Assembly: GCA_020072805.1 (NCBI GenBank)
Contig: JAIQGC010000015.1
Span: 1 to 41,943, forward strand
Origin: Terriglobia bacterium
GTDB taxonomy: Bacteria; Acidobacteriota; Terriglobia; Acidiferrales; UBA7541
Length of the DNA stretch: 41,943 bases
Direction: 5' to 3'
The position numbers and the translations under genes are program-made. Below the pieces are notes generated by a model. The model was not told where the DNA came from. It did not search any database and worked only from the letters and a program-made list of their open reading frames with translations. This document shows positions 28,201-37,147 of this stretch, piece after piece. Numbering within the stretch: position 1 is the stretch's first letter; each line of letters begins with the position of its first letter.

Positions 28201-28771
28201 CAGCGGTCAACTGTGGACTCCATCGGCCTTTGCTGGTGGCAGCAGTTCCTGCCAGAATAGCTTTGACAATGCCTTCTTTAGCGGCGGCTCCACTTGCCGG
28301 CTGTTCAACGGGAACCCCACAGCTGCCCTTGACACTGTTGGCCAGTGCATGAACGCGGCCTTGTCCGATTGCGGGCTGGTCGATTTCTACACTGGGAGCC
28401 CCGTGACTCAGAGTGCGGTGCGATGGATCTACAATGACGACACCGCTGCTACCTTCTTCGGGACTCCTTACGGCAATGCGGCCCGCAATCCAGGCTATCG
28501 GGGCGATGCGGTGAATACCGTAAACTTCAGCGCCTTTAAAACCACCAAGCTCACCGAGAAAATCTCGATGCGCATCGAGGCTCAGGTCTATAACTTGTTG
28601 AACCATCGCTTCCTCGGCGTCCCGGATCCGTTCGTCGATGACGCTAACCTTGCCAACGGCGGAACCTTCGCAAACAATTACTCGAACTCGAGCGGTGGGG
28701 ACTACACCAACGTTGGGCCCGCCGGATTGGGCCGTCGCCGTCTGGTACTAGGTGCGAAGTTCACCTTCTAA
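25274..28771 (+). CDS. TonB-dependent receptor, Oar-like, with N-terminal carboxypeptidase-regulatory domain
   Basis: This is a predicted outer-membrane receptor or transporter of 1165 residues. The GTG start at 25274 follows GAGGAGGG and gives a signal peptide of about 29 residues ending STASA before QGIATG. A carboxypeptidase-regulatory-like domain (GTVADPSGAVIPGVKITASE) covers about residues 37-115. A plug region follows (ASPIMESTTSQVTSSF, FGVEYGRASGAVVNYVTKSG), then an Oar-type beta-barrel (GGPVKRDKAWFFFSPYWDR). The last residues, RRLVLGAKFTF, give the aromatic end typical of outer-membrane barrels. Such receptors are numerous in Acidobacteriota. The substrate is unknown; polymers or peptides are guesses. 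It is monocistronic, with its own terminator. Confidence 0.93.
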   Translation: MRHASTKLLAFFSFAILLVGLLLSSTASAQGIATGSMSGTVADPSGAVIPGVKITASEITTNRTSTVESNEVGLFAIRSLPPGIYKVTIEAKGFRTAVLENIEITVARETTLGTIKMELGQVGETVQVEGASPIMESTTSQVTSSFGSQMTTDLPLQGGFDMLTLFIPGVADTGSSNFSNTNGVGFSSNGLRGRSNNFQIDGQSNNDNSVAGPSIFLGNQDALDEVSVITNEFGVEYGRASGAVVNYVTKSGGNNFHGSAFEYFTGSHWDSHDNLETATDAIPRYVENRFGGSLGGPVKRDKAWFFFSPYWDRVRSAGSPSSSGTNLTPTPAGLTQLATAFPGNPAVAVITAIGPYAVTAGSPHTIGTPVNLTVSDGVTLAPIEFAPVERNVPSLYNDREFTGRVDVQLTSKDRVSVRYIFQQNILTGATGRFAAGAWVDIPARDQQIALDWSRSFNNGIVNQARYSFSRAGFGFEGGSFPNCTRATIDACPTSITLNGGVTFGIANNLPQGRTINNTQIQDNASWTRGHHSFKFGGEFYKQRSPNTFLPSINGSYTFSSAGASAAGSCGVQFPSLPVYTGNICSFSRFLADNISSMSLTDGPPKFNFKEYDLAAYVGDDWRLKDNLTVNLGLRWEFTSQAINLLHDLSIANQAGATPFWDPALPASVTSVPQIPNDYKYFGPSIGFAWKPRIHGMTGDKTVLRGGFRITYDPAYYNIFLNVATSAPVVNAGTLTAATCTAPCLPISGALGSDVRTAHLSDIPTGVNPGARNQTRVAADFREPYTMGWSLGVQQELTSRFALELRYAGNRVNGNFQTVNANPALAGLVANGFGSFLPAGVAPCATAGTPGFASGRADCNFTNLRVRENTAWSTYHGLQSQLRIRGWRGLNGAFSFTWSKTMDNASEIFSTFSGGNTIAGAQDPYDLSRGEKALSGLDFPKVASIYLVYDLPFFKNRQDLRGRLLGGFQFNTTWRYSSGQLWTPSAFAGGSSSCQNSFDNAFFSGGSTCRLFNGNPTAALDTVGQCMNAALSDCGLVDFYTGSPVTQSAVRWIYNDDTAATFFGTPYGNAARNPGYRGDAVNTVNFSAFKTTKLTEKISMRIEAQVYNLLNHRFLGVPDPFVDDANLANGGTFANNYSNSSGGDYTNVGPAGLGRRRLVLGAKFTF

Positions 28772-28795
28772 ATCCAGCCCATCCCACAACCCTTC

Positions 28796-28830
28796 CCGGG
28801 GAGCCTCTTCCAGGCTCCCCGGTTTTTTTT
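28796..28830 (+). terminator. Intrinsic terminator after the TonB-dependent receptor
   Basis: An 11-bp stem, CCGGGGAGCCT (28796-28806) with AGGCTCCCCGG (28812-28822), and a 5-base loop are followed by eight T residues. It lies 24 bases after the stop codon. Confidence 0.95.
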
Positions 28831-28993
28831 CCTATATCCCTTTTGGTGAACTTCTCCCCACTCCCCCGCTTTTCCCCCCGCCCTTTCTGTTATCCTCAGA
28901 GCTAGACAAGCAGAGCCCGCCCCGGGGGGATGTGTCGGTTCTCTTTTCCGGCGCAACGACGGGCGTAAAATGCTCCCGCGGTCTGAACGTCAT

Positions 28994-29449
28994 ATGAGCG
29001 CAGACACACGCACAGCGGCGCGCGCCTTTTTGCGCAGCCTCAACGTACTTCTGAAGTTCGCGCGGCTCTATTAATTCGGCCACGCTCGCACTTCCGCGCA
29101 ATTTGAAACCACCTGGAAGGAGCTTCACGCCGCCATCCAGCAAGGCGGCAGCGGCCTCCTCCTTGGCGCCACCGGTACGCAGATCCTCATTGACGGCGAA
29201 GCCATCGCCGGCGCCGCCGCCGAGCGCAGCTTCGCACAGCTGCTCTCCTCCGCCGGCATCGCCAGCATCCATTTCGCTCCCACGCTCACCCAGGCCCAGT
29301 TCGCCCGCTTCGTCCGCGCCTTTCCCACCGGCAACGCCAAAGTCAAAAACCTCGGCGAACAATTAAAAACCGCCCTCGCCGGTGACCCCTCCATCAAAAT
29401 CAACGAAATCCGTTTCGTCGCCGAAGACTCCTCCGTCGCCGGCGTAAAG
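28994..29449 (+). pseudogene. N-terminal domain of the HEAT/PilZ protein, interrupted by an in-frame TAA
   Basis: Translation from ATG 28994 (or in-frame ATG 28970) gives a protein-like start with RAFLRSLNVLLKFARLY, then TAA at 29072-29074. The same frame then continues without any stop into the next gene: FGHARTSAQFETTWKEL, then IDGEAIAGAAAERSFAQLL and the following SSAGIASIHF. With the stop read through, the whole product would be 979 residues. A single base change of a GAA, AAA or CAA codon to TAA would explain this. No ATG or GTG start follows the stop until 29450. The lesion may be real, a sequencing error, or a readthrough site. Confidence 0.65.
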
Positions 29450-31933
29450 GTGGCCGCCCAGCTCACCGCCAAAGTCCTTGGCGCGCAGGGCGAAAAGTTC
29501 AAGGATTTCCTCGAAGACCCCCAGAAGATGCTCCAACTGCTCCTCTCCGCCGAAGGCAGCCGGGGTTCCGGCGGAGGTCCTGGAGGCCCGGGCGGTCCCG
29601 GAGGCGGTTCCGGTAGCGGCACAGGTGGTAGTGGCTGGGGTCCCGGCACAGGCGGCGGAGGCGACCTCTGGAGCACCGGCCCCGGCTCTGGCGGTGGCTC
29701 GTCTGCTCCCGGTTCTGGCGCAGCCCTAGGCGGCTCGGGTGGTGGCGGAACGGGCACAGGCAGCGGCTGGGGTGGCGGCAGCGGTGCTCCCGGCTCCACG
29801 GGCGGGCCTTCCGGCGGTGGCCCCGGTGGAGCACCTGGTCAGATCCCCGGCAAGTGGCTCACCGCCAAATCCGTCCTCGGCCTCGGCTCGCCGGCAGGCG
29901 CGCCGCCCAGCGCTGCCCCCGGCTACAACGTCGCCGAAGAAGATGTACGCCAGATGCTCAGCCTTTTTTCCCAATTGGGCCGCGCCCAGCGCGATCCCGC
30001 CGGCAAGCTCGACGTTCCCACTTTCCAATCCCGCCTTTCCACCATTCCCGCCAACGCTCAGTTCACTCTCCAGCAGGCTCTTGCCGGTCTCGCCGCGCAG
30101 GCCCCCACGGACAAGCCCGATAAGCCCATGCTCCTCCAGTTGGCCGAGCATGTGGCCATCCGCTTCGCCCTCAACAGCTACGAGCGCGGCGAACTCAAAG
30201 TGAACGCCGTCAAGCAGATGATGGACCGCATGAACCAGGAGATCGAGGCCCTCCGCAAGATCCTCGGCCATCACGAGGAAGTCATGGCTGGCGCGGGCAT
30301 TTCCGTCGAGTCCCATACCGACCTTCTCGACCAGGAGTTCTGGGAGCAGGTTCCCGATGAGAACAAGACCGAAGTACTCAAGTCCGAAGAAGCCTGGTGC
30401 GTTCCTCCCCGCAATGTCCGCGTCCACCTCGATGACCTCCTGCGCCGCGGCGAATTGAAGATCGTCAACGAAATCCTTCTGCGCTACTGCTCCTGCGTGG
30501 CCCTGGAACAGCCCGAAGCCCGCCGCACCACCGCCATCGGCATCGCCGACCTCGCCGAGCTTTACAGCTCCGTCGACGGCAGCGCCCTCATTGACGCCAT
30601 CCGCCGCCTCGGTGCGCAGTTGGCCATCGAGCCCGATTCCGAGCTGCAAACCCTCATCGGCGCCGCCTTCGTCCGCCTCTGCCAGCAAGCCGCCTCCAAA
30701 CGCAGCTATCCCGCCATGCAGCAGGCTCTTGCTTCCCTTGACGTCGTGGAAAAGCAGCGCCCCGGAATGGCCCAGAGCCTCCGCCCGCGCATCGGCGCCG
30801 AAGAGCGCATCCCCGAATTCATCGAGGAAGCCATCCGCGCCGGCGAAATCGCCGACGGCCTGATTGACATCCTCATGCTCATGCCCAAGGCCACCGTTCG
30901 CTTCATCACCCAGCGCTTCGGCAGTTGCGGCTTCCGCCAGGATTGCGAACTCCTCGCCGGCATCGTTCGCGAACTCGGCCTCGAAAGCATCAACGGCCTG
31001 GCGGAAACCCTCGATAAGGCTCCCGCGCTCGAAGCCGTCGAAACCGTCGGCCTGCTCACCCAGTTGGACCCCGAGGGTGTCGAAAAGTCTCTCCCGCTGC
31101 GCCTGGCCCAGTGGCCCCGCACCTCCCACGACCGCGTCATTCGCCAGTTGTCCGCCGCGCCTCCCCTGTTGCGCGCCCGCCAATTGATCACTCTCTTTGA
31201 TTCCCTCGACCCGCTCATCAAGCCCCTCGCCGTGGACGAAATAGGCATGACCGGCGCACCCGATGGCATCACCCTGCTCCTCGGATTGGCCTCCGATGAA
31301 AAAACCGACGGCTACTTGCGCATCAAGGCCATCGAGGCCCTCGGCCGCCTTCGCGCGCAGTCCGCCAACGGCATCCTCCAGCAGATCCTCGAAACCCGCC
31401 ACATGTGGAAGTTCCACCATCCTCACGAACTGCGTATCGCCGCCGCTCAGGCCCTGACGCGCATCGACCCGCAGACCGCCCTGCAGCGCCTGGACGCCCT
31501 CGGTATCGAGCGCAAGGATCTCGGTTTTGAGCCTGTGGATCTCGATCTCGCCAGCCCCGTCATTCGCCAGCGCCGCTACGCCCGATGGAGGCTCAGCCAG
31601 CCCATCTCCGCGGTTACCATCAATCTTCGCGAAAACTTCAGAATCCAGCTGCTCGAACTCAATCTCGGTGGCGGCCTCGGTACCTGCGACCGCCATCTGG
31701 CTCCCGGCACCCTCCTCAACATCAGAATTCCCTCCGGCGTTCGCCCCATCCGCTCTCAAGTTCTCGTTCGCGGCGCCAGGCCCCAGGCCATGGCTTTTGA
31801 ATTCGTCGAAATGGAACTCGATGACCGCTCCCGCCTCCGCAAACAGCTCCTCGACGTCGGCGGCCAGACCCTTTCTGCCAGCATCGCCAGCCGTTCTCAC
31901 CGCCGCGGCCGCGTCCCCACGGCCAAGCCTTAA
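29450..31933 (+). CDS. HEAT-repeat protein with glycine-rich linker and C-terminal PilZ-like domain
   Basis: The open part is 827 residues from GTG 29450, which has no real ribosome-binding site, so the natural start is probably upstream past a TAA. Residues about 35-140 are almost only Gly/Ser/Pro. A helical region follows, with HEAT-like repeats (for example YLRIKAIEALGRLRAQSANG and ELRIAAAQALTRIDPQTALQ). The last 120 residues look like a PilZ domain (LLELNLGGGLGTCDRHLAPG, with a GTLLNIRIP strand and MAFEFVEM). PilZ domains often bind c-di-GMP, but the usual RxxxR motif is not evident. A signalling or scaffold role is inferred. It lies between the receptor terminator and secA. Confidence 0.75.
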   Translation: MAAQLTAKVLGAQGEKFKDFLEDPQKMLQLLLSAEGSRGSGGGPGGPGGPGGGSGSGTGGSGWGPGTGGGGDLWSTGPGSGGGSSAPGSGAALGGSGGGGTGTGSGWGGGSGAPGSTGGPSGGGPGGAPGQIPGKWLTAKSVLGLGSPAGAPPSAAPGYNVAEEDVRQMLSLFSQLGRAQRDPAGKLDVPTFQSRLSTIPANAQFTLQQALAGLAAQAPTDKPDKPMLLQLAEHVAIRFALNSYERGELKVNAVKQMMDRMNQEIEALRKILGHHEEVMAGAGISVESHTDLLDQEFWEQVPDENKTEVLKSEEAWCVPPRNVRVHLDDLLRRGELKIVNEILLRYCSCVALEQPEARRTTAIGIADLAELYSSVDGSALIDAIRRLGAQLAIEPDSELQTLIGAAFVRLCQQAASKRSYPAMQQALASLDVVEKQRPGMAQSLRPRIGAEERIPEFIEEAIRAGEIADGLIDILMLMPKATVRFITQRFGSCGFRQDCELLAGIVRELGLESINGLAETLDKAPALEAVETVGLLTQLDPEGVEKSLPLRLAQWPRTSHDRVIRQLSAAPPLLRARQLITLFDSLDPLIKPLAVDEIGMTGAPDGITLLLGLASDEKTDGYLRIKAIEALGRLRAQSANGILQQILETRHMWKFHHPHELRIAAAQALTRIDPQTALQRLDALGIERKDLGFEPVDLDLASPVIRQRRYARWRLSQPISAVTINLRENFRIQLLELNLGGGLGTCDRHLAPGTLLNIRIPSGVRPIRSQVLVRGARPQAMAFEFVEMELDDRSRLRKQLLDVGGQTLSASIASRSHRRGRVPTAKP

Positions 31934-32113
31934 TTTTTCTCTCGTTTGCGAATTCCACCGCTTGGCGCGGCGCCTTCCAACCAGATAGAATGAATGTTCA
32001 CCCAACCGGCGGCCGGCCTGGCCGTGCGCCGCGCGCGGGTTCCGGCACTTTCCGCCGCAAGCGGATCACCGGCCCGCTCGGAAACTAGCGTCAGGGAACG
32101 GCAAAACGAATCC

Positions 32114-35086
32114 ATGGAAGTAGCCCAGATACTCGACAAGTTCCTCGCGCGCTTCATCGGCACCAAGCACGAGCGCGACGTCAAGCGCCTCCTGCCCGCC
32201 ATCGCCGCCATCAACGTTCTCGAACCGGAAATGCACTCCCTTTCCGACGCGGCCCTCAAGCTCCGTTTCATCGAGCTTCGCTCCCATGTCCAGGCCCGTC
32301 TCCGGGACGCCGACCCCGCCGATACCGCCGCCTTCCGCGAACGTCTCCGCGAGGCCCTCGCTCCCTCCATCGTTCCCGCCTTTGCCCTCGCCCGCGAAGC
32401 CGGCCGCCGCTTCCTGCACATGCGCCATTTCGATGTCCAACTCATCGGCGGCATGGTCCTCCACGACGGCAAAATCGCCGAAATGAAAACCGGGGAAGGG
32501 AAGACCCTCGTCGCCACTCTTCCCGCCGTCCTCAACTCCCTCGCCGGCCTCGGCGTGCATATCGTCACCGTCAACGATTACCTCGCCCGCCGCGACGCCG
32601 AATGGATGGGCCCGCTCTACCGCTCCCTCGGCCTTTCCGTCGGCATCATCGTCCACGACCTCGATGACGCCGACCGCCGCGCCGCCTACGCCGCCGACAT
32701 CACTTACGGCACCAACAACGAATTCGGCTTCGACTACCTCCGCGACAACATGAAGTACGAACTCGCCGGTTGCGTCCAGCGCGGCCACCACTTCGCCATC
32801 GTCGACGAAGTGGACTCCATCCTCATCGACGAAGCCCGCACCCCCCTCATCATCTCCGGCCCCTCCGAGGAGTCCACCGACAAGTACTACAAAATTGACA
32901 AGATCATTCCCAAGCTCATTCAGGAAATCGATTACGTCCTCGACGAAAAACACCGCACCGCCACCCTCACCGAAGAAGGCGTCAGCAAATGCGAGCGCCT
33001 CCTCGGCCTCAGCAATCTCTACGACCCCGCCCACATGGAGACCATCCACCACGTCTATCAGGCTCTCCGCGCCCATACCCTCTACAAGCGCGACGTCGAT
33101 TACGTCGTCAAGGACGGCGAAGTCATCATCGTCGACGAATTCACCGGGCGCCAGATGCCCGGCCGCCGCTGGTCCGACGGCCTGCACCAGGCCATCGAAG
33201 CCCACGAAGGCGTCAAGATCGAACGCGAGACCCAGACCCTCGCCACCGTCACCTTCCAGAACTATTTCCGCATGTACAAGAAACTCTCCGGCATGACCGG
33301 CACCGCCTCCACCGAAGCCGCTGAATTCGCCAAAATCTACAACCTCGACGTCGTCATGGTTCCCACCAACCGCAACCTCATCCGCATCGAACACCCCGAC
33401 ATCGTCTACCGCACCGAACGCGAAAAATTCGTCGCCGTCGTCAACGGCATCCTCCAGGAAGACGAATCCTACGCCCACGGCATCCGCCAGTATCACGAGC
33501 GCGGCCAGCCCGTCCTGGTCGGTTCCATCTCCATCGAAAAATCCGAAGCCATCGCCGAGCTGCTCAAGCAAGCCGGCATTCCCCATCAGGTCCTCAACGC
33601 CAAGCAGCACGAGCGCGAAGCTAAGGTCGTCGCCCAAGCCGGACGCAAGGGCGCCGTCACCGTTTCCACCAACATGGCTGGCCGCGGCACCGACATCCTC
33701 CTCGGCGGCAATCCCGAGCAGATGACCCGCGAGCACTTCCTCAAGAACAAACTGGCCATGCCTTCCGCCGAAGCTCCCACCGTCATCTCTCCCGATGACC
33801 CCGGCGCCGAATCCCCCGCTGCCGTCCGCATGGTTCTCTTTCAGCACGAAGGAAAAATCTTCCAGGTTCCCGAGGACCAGTGGAAGCCCGTCTACGATCA
33901 GTTCGTCCTCCAGTGCAAAGCCGAACACGATGAAGTCATCGCTCTCGGCGGCCTGCATATCCTCGGCACCGAGCGCCACGAAGCACGCCGCATCGATAAC
34001 CAACTCCGCGGACGCGCCGGCCGCCAGGGCGACCCCGGCTCCTCGCGCTTCTTCCTCTCCCTCGAAGACGACCTCATGCGTATCTTCGGCGGCGAGCGCG
34101 TCAAGCAGCTCATGTTCCGCCTGGGCATGACCGAAGGCGTGCCCATCGAATCCAAGCTCATCTCCCGGCGCATCGAAAACGCCCAGAAGACCGTGGAAGC
34201 CCAGAACTTCGACGCCCGCAAACACCTCCTCGAATACGACGACGTGATGAACAAGCAGCGCGAAACCATCTACGCCATCCGCCGCTCCGCCCTCGAAGGA
34301 AAAGACCAGCGCGACTACGTCCTGGGCATCGCTGAAGATATCGCCCGCGAAACCGTGGACACCTATTGCCCCCGCGATCAGCATCCCGATCAGTGGAACT
34401 CCACGCAATTCCTCGCCGAAGTCCTCGCCCAGTTCGGCATGGACGCCAAGGCAGCCGGCGCCGACCCCGCCGCGCATAATCACGATCAGCTCGCCGAAGC
34501 CCTCGTCCAGGCCGTCACCGCTCGTTACGCGGAAAAGGAAAAATCCTTCGGCGAAAAAGTTCTCCGCTGGCTCGAACGCCGCATCATCCTCGATGTCGTC
34601 GATTCTCAGTGGAAGGACCATCTCCTCTCTCTCGACCACCTCAAGGAAGGCATCGGCCTCCGCGGCTACGGCCAGAAAGACCCGCTCGTCGAGTTCAAAA
34701 AGGAAGCCTTCGTCCTCTTCGAAGAGATGATGGCCCGCATCGACAACGAAACCCTGCGCTACCTCTTCCACGTCCAGGTTCAGCAGGGCGAAGGCGCCGC
34801 CGAAGCAGCGCCGGAATCCGCCGCGCCGCGCGCCGCTTCTTCCCACGCTCTCGCCGCAGCCGCGGCCGCCAGCGCACGCGCCGATGAGCCCGAACGTCTC
34901 CCCGCCTTCGCCCGAGAAATTGAGCGTCGCCAGCAGCGCCAGCAAAAAGATTTGCAGTACCAGACCGGCCCCGCCCAGGCCGAAGCTCCCAAGCCCGTCC
35001 GCACCGGCGCCAAAGTCGGCCGCAACGACCCCTGCCCTTGCGGCTCCGGCAAGAAATATAAGAAATGCCACGGCACCGGCGCTTGA
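32114..35086 (+). CDS. secA: Preprotein translocase ATPase SecA
   Basis: SecA drives preproteins through SecYEG using ATP. I start at ATG 32114 ([20 protein letters not shown]), which matches the family N-terminus; the frame is open 40 codons further but that part has no homology-like features. Walker A TGEGKT is at residues 126-131 and Walker B DEVD at 231-234. The preprotein-binding, HSD and HWD regions follow ([20 protein letters not shown]). The C-terminal zinc tail [19 protein letters not shown] is complete. Length is 990 residues; the stretch before the zinc tail is Ala-rich. An AGGGA lies rather far upstream (about 16 bases). Confidence 0.97.
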   Translation: MEVAQILDKFLARFIGTKHERDVKRLLPAIAAINVLEPEMHSLSDAALKLRFIELRSHVQARLRDADPADTAAFRERLREALAPSIVPAFALAREAGRRFLHMRHFDVQLIGGMVLHDGKIAEMKTGEGKTLVATLPAVLNSLAGLGVHIVTVNDYLARRDAEWMGPLYRSLGLSVGIIVHDLDDADRRAAYAADITYGTNNEFGFDYLRDNMKYELAGCVQRGHHFAIVDEVDSILIDEARTPLIISGPSEESTDKYYKIDKIIPKLIQEIDYVLDEKHRTATLTEEGVSKCERLLGLSNLYDPAHMETIHHVYQALRAHTLYKRDVDYVVKDGEVIIVDEFTGRQMPGRRWSDGLHQAIEAHEGVKIERETQTLATVTFQNYFRMYKKLSGMTGTASTEAAEFAKIYNLDVVMVPTNRNLIRIEHPDIVYRTEREKFVAVVNGILQEDESYAHGIRQYHERGQPVLVGSISIEKSEAIAELLKQAGIPHQVLNAKQHEREAKVVAQAGRKGAVTVSTNMAGRGTDILLGGNPEQMTREHFLKNKLAMPSAEAPTVISPDDPGAESPAAVRMVLFQHEGKIFQVPEDQWKPVYDQFVLQCKAEHDEVIALGGLHILGTERHEARRIDNQLRGRAGRQGDPGSSRFFLSLEDDLMRIFGGERVKQLMFRLGMTEGVPIESKLISRRIENAQKTVEAQNFDARKHLLEYDDVMNKQRETIYAIRRSALEGKDQRDYVLGIAEDIARETVDTYCPRDQHPDQWNSTQFLAEVLAQFGMDAKAAGADPAAHNHDQLAEALVQAVTARYAEKEKSFGEKVLRWLERRIILDVVDSQWKDHLLSLDHLKEGIGLRGYGQKDPLVEFKKEAFVLFEEMMARIDNETLRYLFHVQVQQGEGAAEAAPESAAPRAASSHALAAAAAASARADEPERLPAFAREIERRQQRQQKDLQYQTGPAQAEAPKPVRTGAKVGRNDPCPCGSGKKYKKCHGTGA

Positions 35087-35150
35087 GTTTTTTCATGCCG
35101 CACCGCCAGACCGTCGTCTTTCGATTTAATTTGCAAAGGGGAACATCCGA

Positions 35151-35987
35151 ATGCCGCCATCGCCGTCGCAACAGCAACAACCCGAAAAACTCCCCATCCC
35201 CGGCGTAAAACATCTCGTCGCCGTCGCCAGCGGCAAAGGCGGCGTCGGCAAAACCACCGTCGCCGTCAACCTGGCCCTCGCTCTCACCCAGCTCGGCTTC
35301 AAAGTCGGCCTCATGGACGCCGACGTCTACGGCCCCAACGTCCCCATCATGCTCGGCTCCACCGCCGAACCTCGCGCCACCGAAGACCGCAAAATTTTCC
35401 CCGTTGACGCCCAGGGCGTAAAAATGATCTCCATGGGACTGCTCAATCCCGGCGACCGCCCCATGATCTGGCGCGGCCCCATGCTCCACAGCGTCATGCA
35501 ACAATTCCTCCGCAGCGTCCAGTGGGGCGAACTCGACTATCTCCTCATCGACCTTCCCCCCGGCACCGGCGACGTGCAGCTCTCCCTCATCCAGACGGTT
35601 CCGCTCACAGGCGCCGTCGTCGTCACCACTCCCTCCACCGTAGCCCTCGCCGACGTCCGCAAAGCCATCGAAATGTTCCGCCAGGTCCACGTCGAAGTCC
35701 TCGGCGTCGTCGAAAACATGGGCACCTTTCGTTGCCCCCATTGCGAAAAATCCGTGGACATCTTCGGCCACGGCGAAGGCGCCAAAACCGCCCTCGAATA
35801 CGGCGTCCCGCTCCTCGGCGAAATCGAAATCGATCCCCGCATCCGCATCGGCGGTGACACGGGAAAGCCCGTCGCCGCCTCCGGCGAATCCGCTCCCGGC
35901 GCAGGAAACCTCTTCGCCCTGGCCCGCGCCGTCGTCGCCCGCATCGACTCGCTCGCTTCCACCGCCCCCAAAATCCAGATCGATTGA
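35151..35987 (+). CDS. mrp: Mrp/NBP35-type Fe-S cluster carrier ATPase
   Basis: Mrp (ApbC) proteins bind and transfer Fe-S clusters in the cytosol. The 278-residue protein has the deviant P-loop SGKGGVGKTT at about residues 27-36, the switch region DADVYGPN, the LPPGTGD motif, and the cluster-binding C195-x2-C198 pair (CPHC). The N-terminal MIP18 (DUF59) domain found in many bacterial Mrp proteins is absent; there is only a Gln/Pro lead of 18 residues. AAAGGGG lies 8 bases before the ATG. An intrinsic terminator follows. Confidence 0.95.
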   Translation: MPPSPSQQQQPEKLPIPGVKHLVAVASGKGGVGKTTVAVNLALALTQLGFKVGLMDADVYGPNVPIMLGSTAEPRATEDRKIFPVDAQGVKMISMGLLNPGDRPMIWRGPMLHSVMQQFLRSVQWGELDYLLIDLPPGTGDVQLSLIQTVPLTGAVVVTTPSTVALADVRKAIEMFRQVHVEVLGVVENMGTFRCPHCEKSVDIFGHGEGAKTALEYGVPLLGEIEIDPRIRIGGDTGKPVAASGESAPGAGNLFALARAVVARIDSLASTAPKIQID

Positions 35988-36013
35988 CCCTCCGCGCTTT
36001 GCCCCCGCACTCC

Positions 36014-36050
36014 GCCGCCGCGAAGACCAATCGCGGCGGCATCTTTTTTT
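36014..36050 (+). terminator. Intrinsic terminator after mrp
   Basis: A perfect 10-bp stem, GCCGCCGCGA (36014-36023) with TCGCGGCGGC (36031-36040), and a 7-base loop are followed by ATCTTTTTTT. It may end a secA-mrp transcript. Confidence 0.93.
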
Positions 36051-36414
36051 CAAATTCCAAAATCACCATCCCCCGCGACCTTCCCCGCCGTCCCTCTTTA
36101 CTCTGCGACCTCTGCGTCTCTGCGTTTCCCTCTTTCTATTTCTCCCCATCGCCACCCCTATGGCCATCCCCGCCCACCCCGCTTTCCGCCACCCCGCTTT
36201 CTTGCGGCTTGCCCACCACTATGTTAATTTTTAGCAGGCTGCGGCTAACCCCAAAGTTGTCATCCTGAGCGCAGTGCGTTCTTTGCGCTCCGGATGGGTT
36301 TACGGAGCGAAGGATCTCAACTCCAAGTGTTTCCAGGCCGTAGCCAATCGCGCAAGAGTCAGCCCAGAGTGGCTGTATGCCAATGAAACTAAACGCATTA
36401 CGAAACGCCAACCC
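36051..36414 (+). other. Intergenic region between mrp and the gamma-carbonic anhydrase gene
   Basis: No credible gene is seen here. The stretch holds a triple CTCTGCG micro-repeat at 36101-36127, pyrimidine-rich sequence, and a dispersed hairpin repeat at 36258-36320. The frame of the following gene is open from 36274, but that extension covers the repeat and looks non-coding. Confidence 0.65.
36258..36320 (+). repeat. Dispersed hairpin repeat, copy 3
   Basis: Starts TGTCATCCTGA and ends GCGAAGGATCTCAA. The internal stem is GAGCGCA (36267-36273) with TGCGCTC (36284-36290). Edge motifs match the copies at 17717 and 37034. Confidence 0.75.
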
Positions 36415-36942
36415 ATGATCCGCTCCTACCAGGGCATGCGCCCCAAAATCGCCCCCTCCGCCTTTATCGACCCCTCCGCGGTCGTCATCGGCGACGTGGT
36501 CATCGGCGAAGAGTCCAGCGTCTGGCCCGCCACGGTCATCCGCGGCGATGTCGACTCCATCCGCATCGGCGCACGCACCAGCATTCAGGACGGCACCATC
36601 TGCCACGTCATGCGCGACGAATTCGAATTGCACGTCGGCGACGAAGTCACCGTCGGCCACAGCGTCACCCTCCACGGCTGTACCGTCGAATCCCGCTGCC
36701 TCATCGGCATGGGCGCCATCATCTTGAACGGCGCGCGCATCGGCACGGGCAGCATCATCGCCGCGGGAACCCTCATCCCCGAACGCACCGTCATTCCCCC
36801 CGGCAGCCTGGTCATGGGCTCTCCCGGCAAAGTGAAGCGCCCGCTCACCCCGGACGAATCCGCCTCCATCGCCGAATACGCCCGCCGCTACGTCGAATAC
36901 AGCCGCATCTATCTCGCGGAGCAGACCAGCGGTGACTCGTGA
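36415..36942 (+). CDS. Gamma-class carbonic anhydrase family protein
   Basis: The 175-residue protein is a left-handed beta-helix of the gamma-carbonic anhydrase/PaaY/YrdA type. It contains hexapeptide repeats (AVVIGDVVIGEESSVWPA) and three candidate zinc histidines: H64 (ICHVM), H82 (VGHSV) and H87 (LHGC). It may hydrate CO2 or be a related metal-binding homologue; activity cannot be read from sequence. I start at 36415 (MIRSYQGMRPKIAPSAFIDP), the family start; no good ribosome-binding site is visible. The final codons and stop lie inside a heptanucleotide repeat (36932-36987). Confidence 0.9.
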   Translation: MIRSYQGMRPKIAPSAFIDPSAVVIGDVVIGEESSVWPATVIRGDVDSIRIGARTSIQDGTICHVMRDEFELHVGDEVTVGHSVTLHGCTVESRCLIGMGAIILNGARIGTGSIIAAGTLIPERTVIPPGSLVMGSPGKVKRPLTPDESASIAEYARRYVEYSRIYLAEQTSGDS

Positions 36943-36987
36943 CTCGTGTTTCGTGACTCGTGATTTGTCACGCGTGTTTTGTGCCTT
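36932..36987 (+). repeat. Heptanucleotide repeat based on GTGACTC
   Basis: Eight successive 7-base units start with GT: GTGACTC, GTGACTC, GTGTTTC, GTGACTC, GTGATTT, GTCACGC, GTGTTTT and GTGCCTT. The array begins inside the gamma-carbonic anhydrase gene and contains its stop codon. Divergence increases towards the right. Confidence 0.75.
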
Positions 36988-37033
36988 ATGGTGGGAGCAT
37001 TGCCTTATAATTCACACGGCAACCCATCACGTC

Positions 37034-37092
37034 TGTCATCCTGAGCGGAGGGCCGGCGGTTTTTGCCGGCCCGCAGTCGAAGGATCTCTCTT
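37034..37092 (+). repeat. Dispersed hairpin repeat, copy 4
   Basis: Starts TGTCATCCTGA and ends CGAAGGATCTCTCTT. The internal 8-bp stem is GGGCCGGC (37050-37057) with GCCGGCCC (37065-37072). It lies 56 bases upstream of hisS. A TATAAT hexamer at 37006-37011, without a well-placed -35, lies just before it and may belong to the hisS promoter. Confidence 0.75.
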
Positions 37093-37147
37093 CGACCTCA
37101 GACTATACATTCTGTTTTGTGCGCCAGAGAGAGCGAGCTAACGCTTC

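Noticed and set aside
32066-35071. A 1001-codon open frame antisense to secA
   Set aside because: It mirrors the high-GC codon pattern of secA, has a composition dominated by Gly, Ala, Asp, Glu and Val, and shows no domain. It is a shadow frame.
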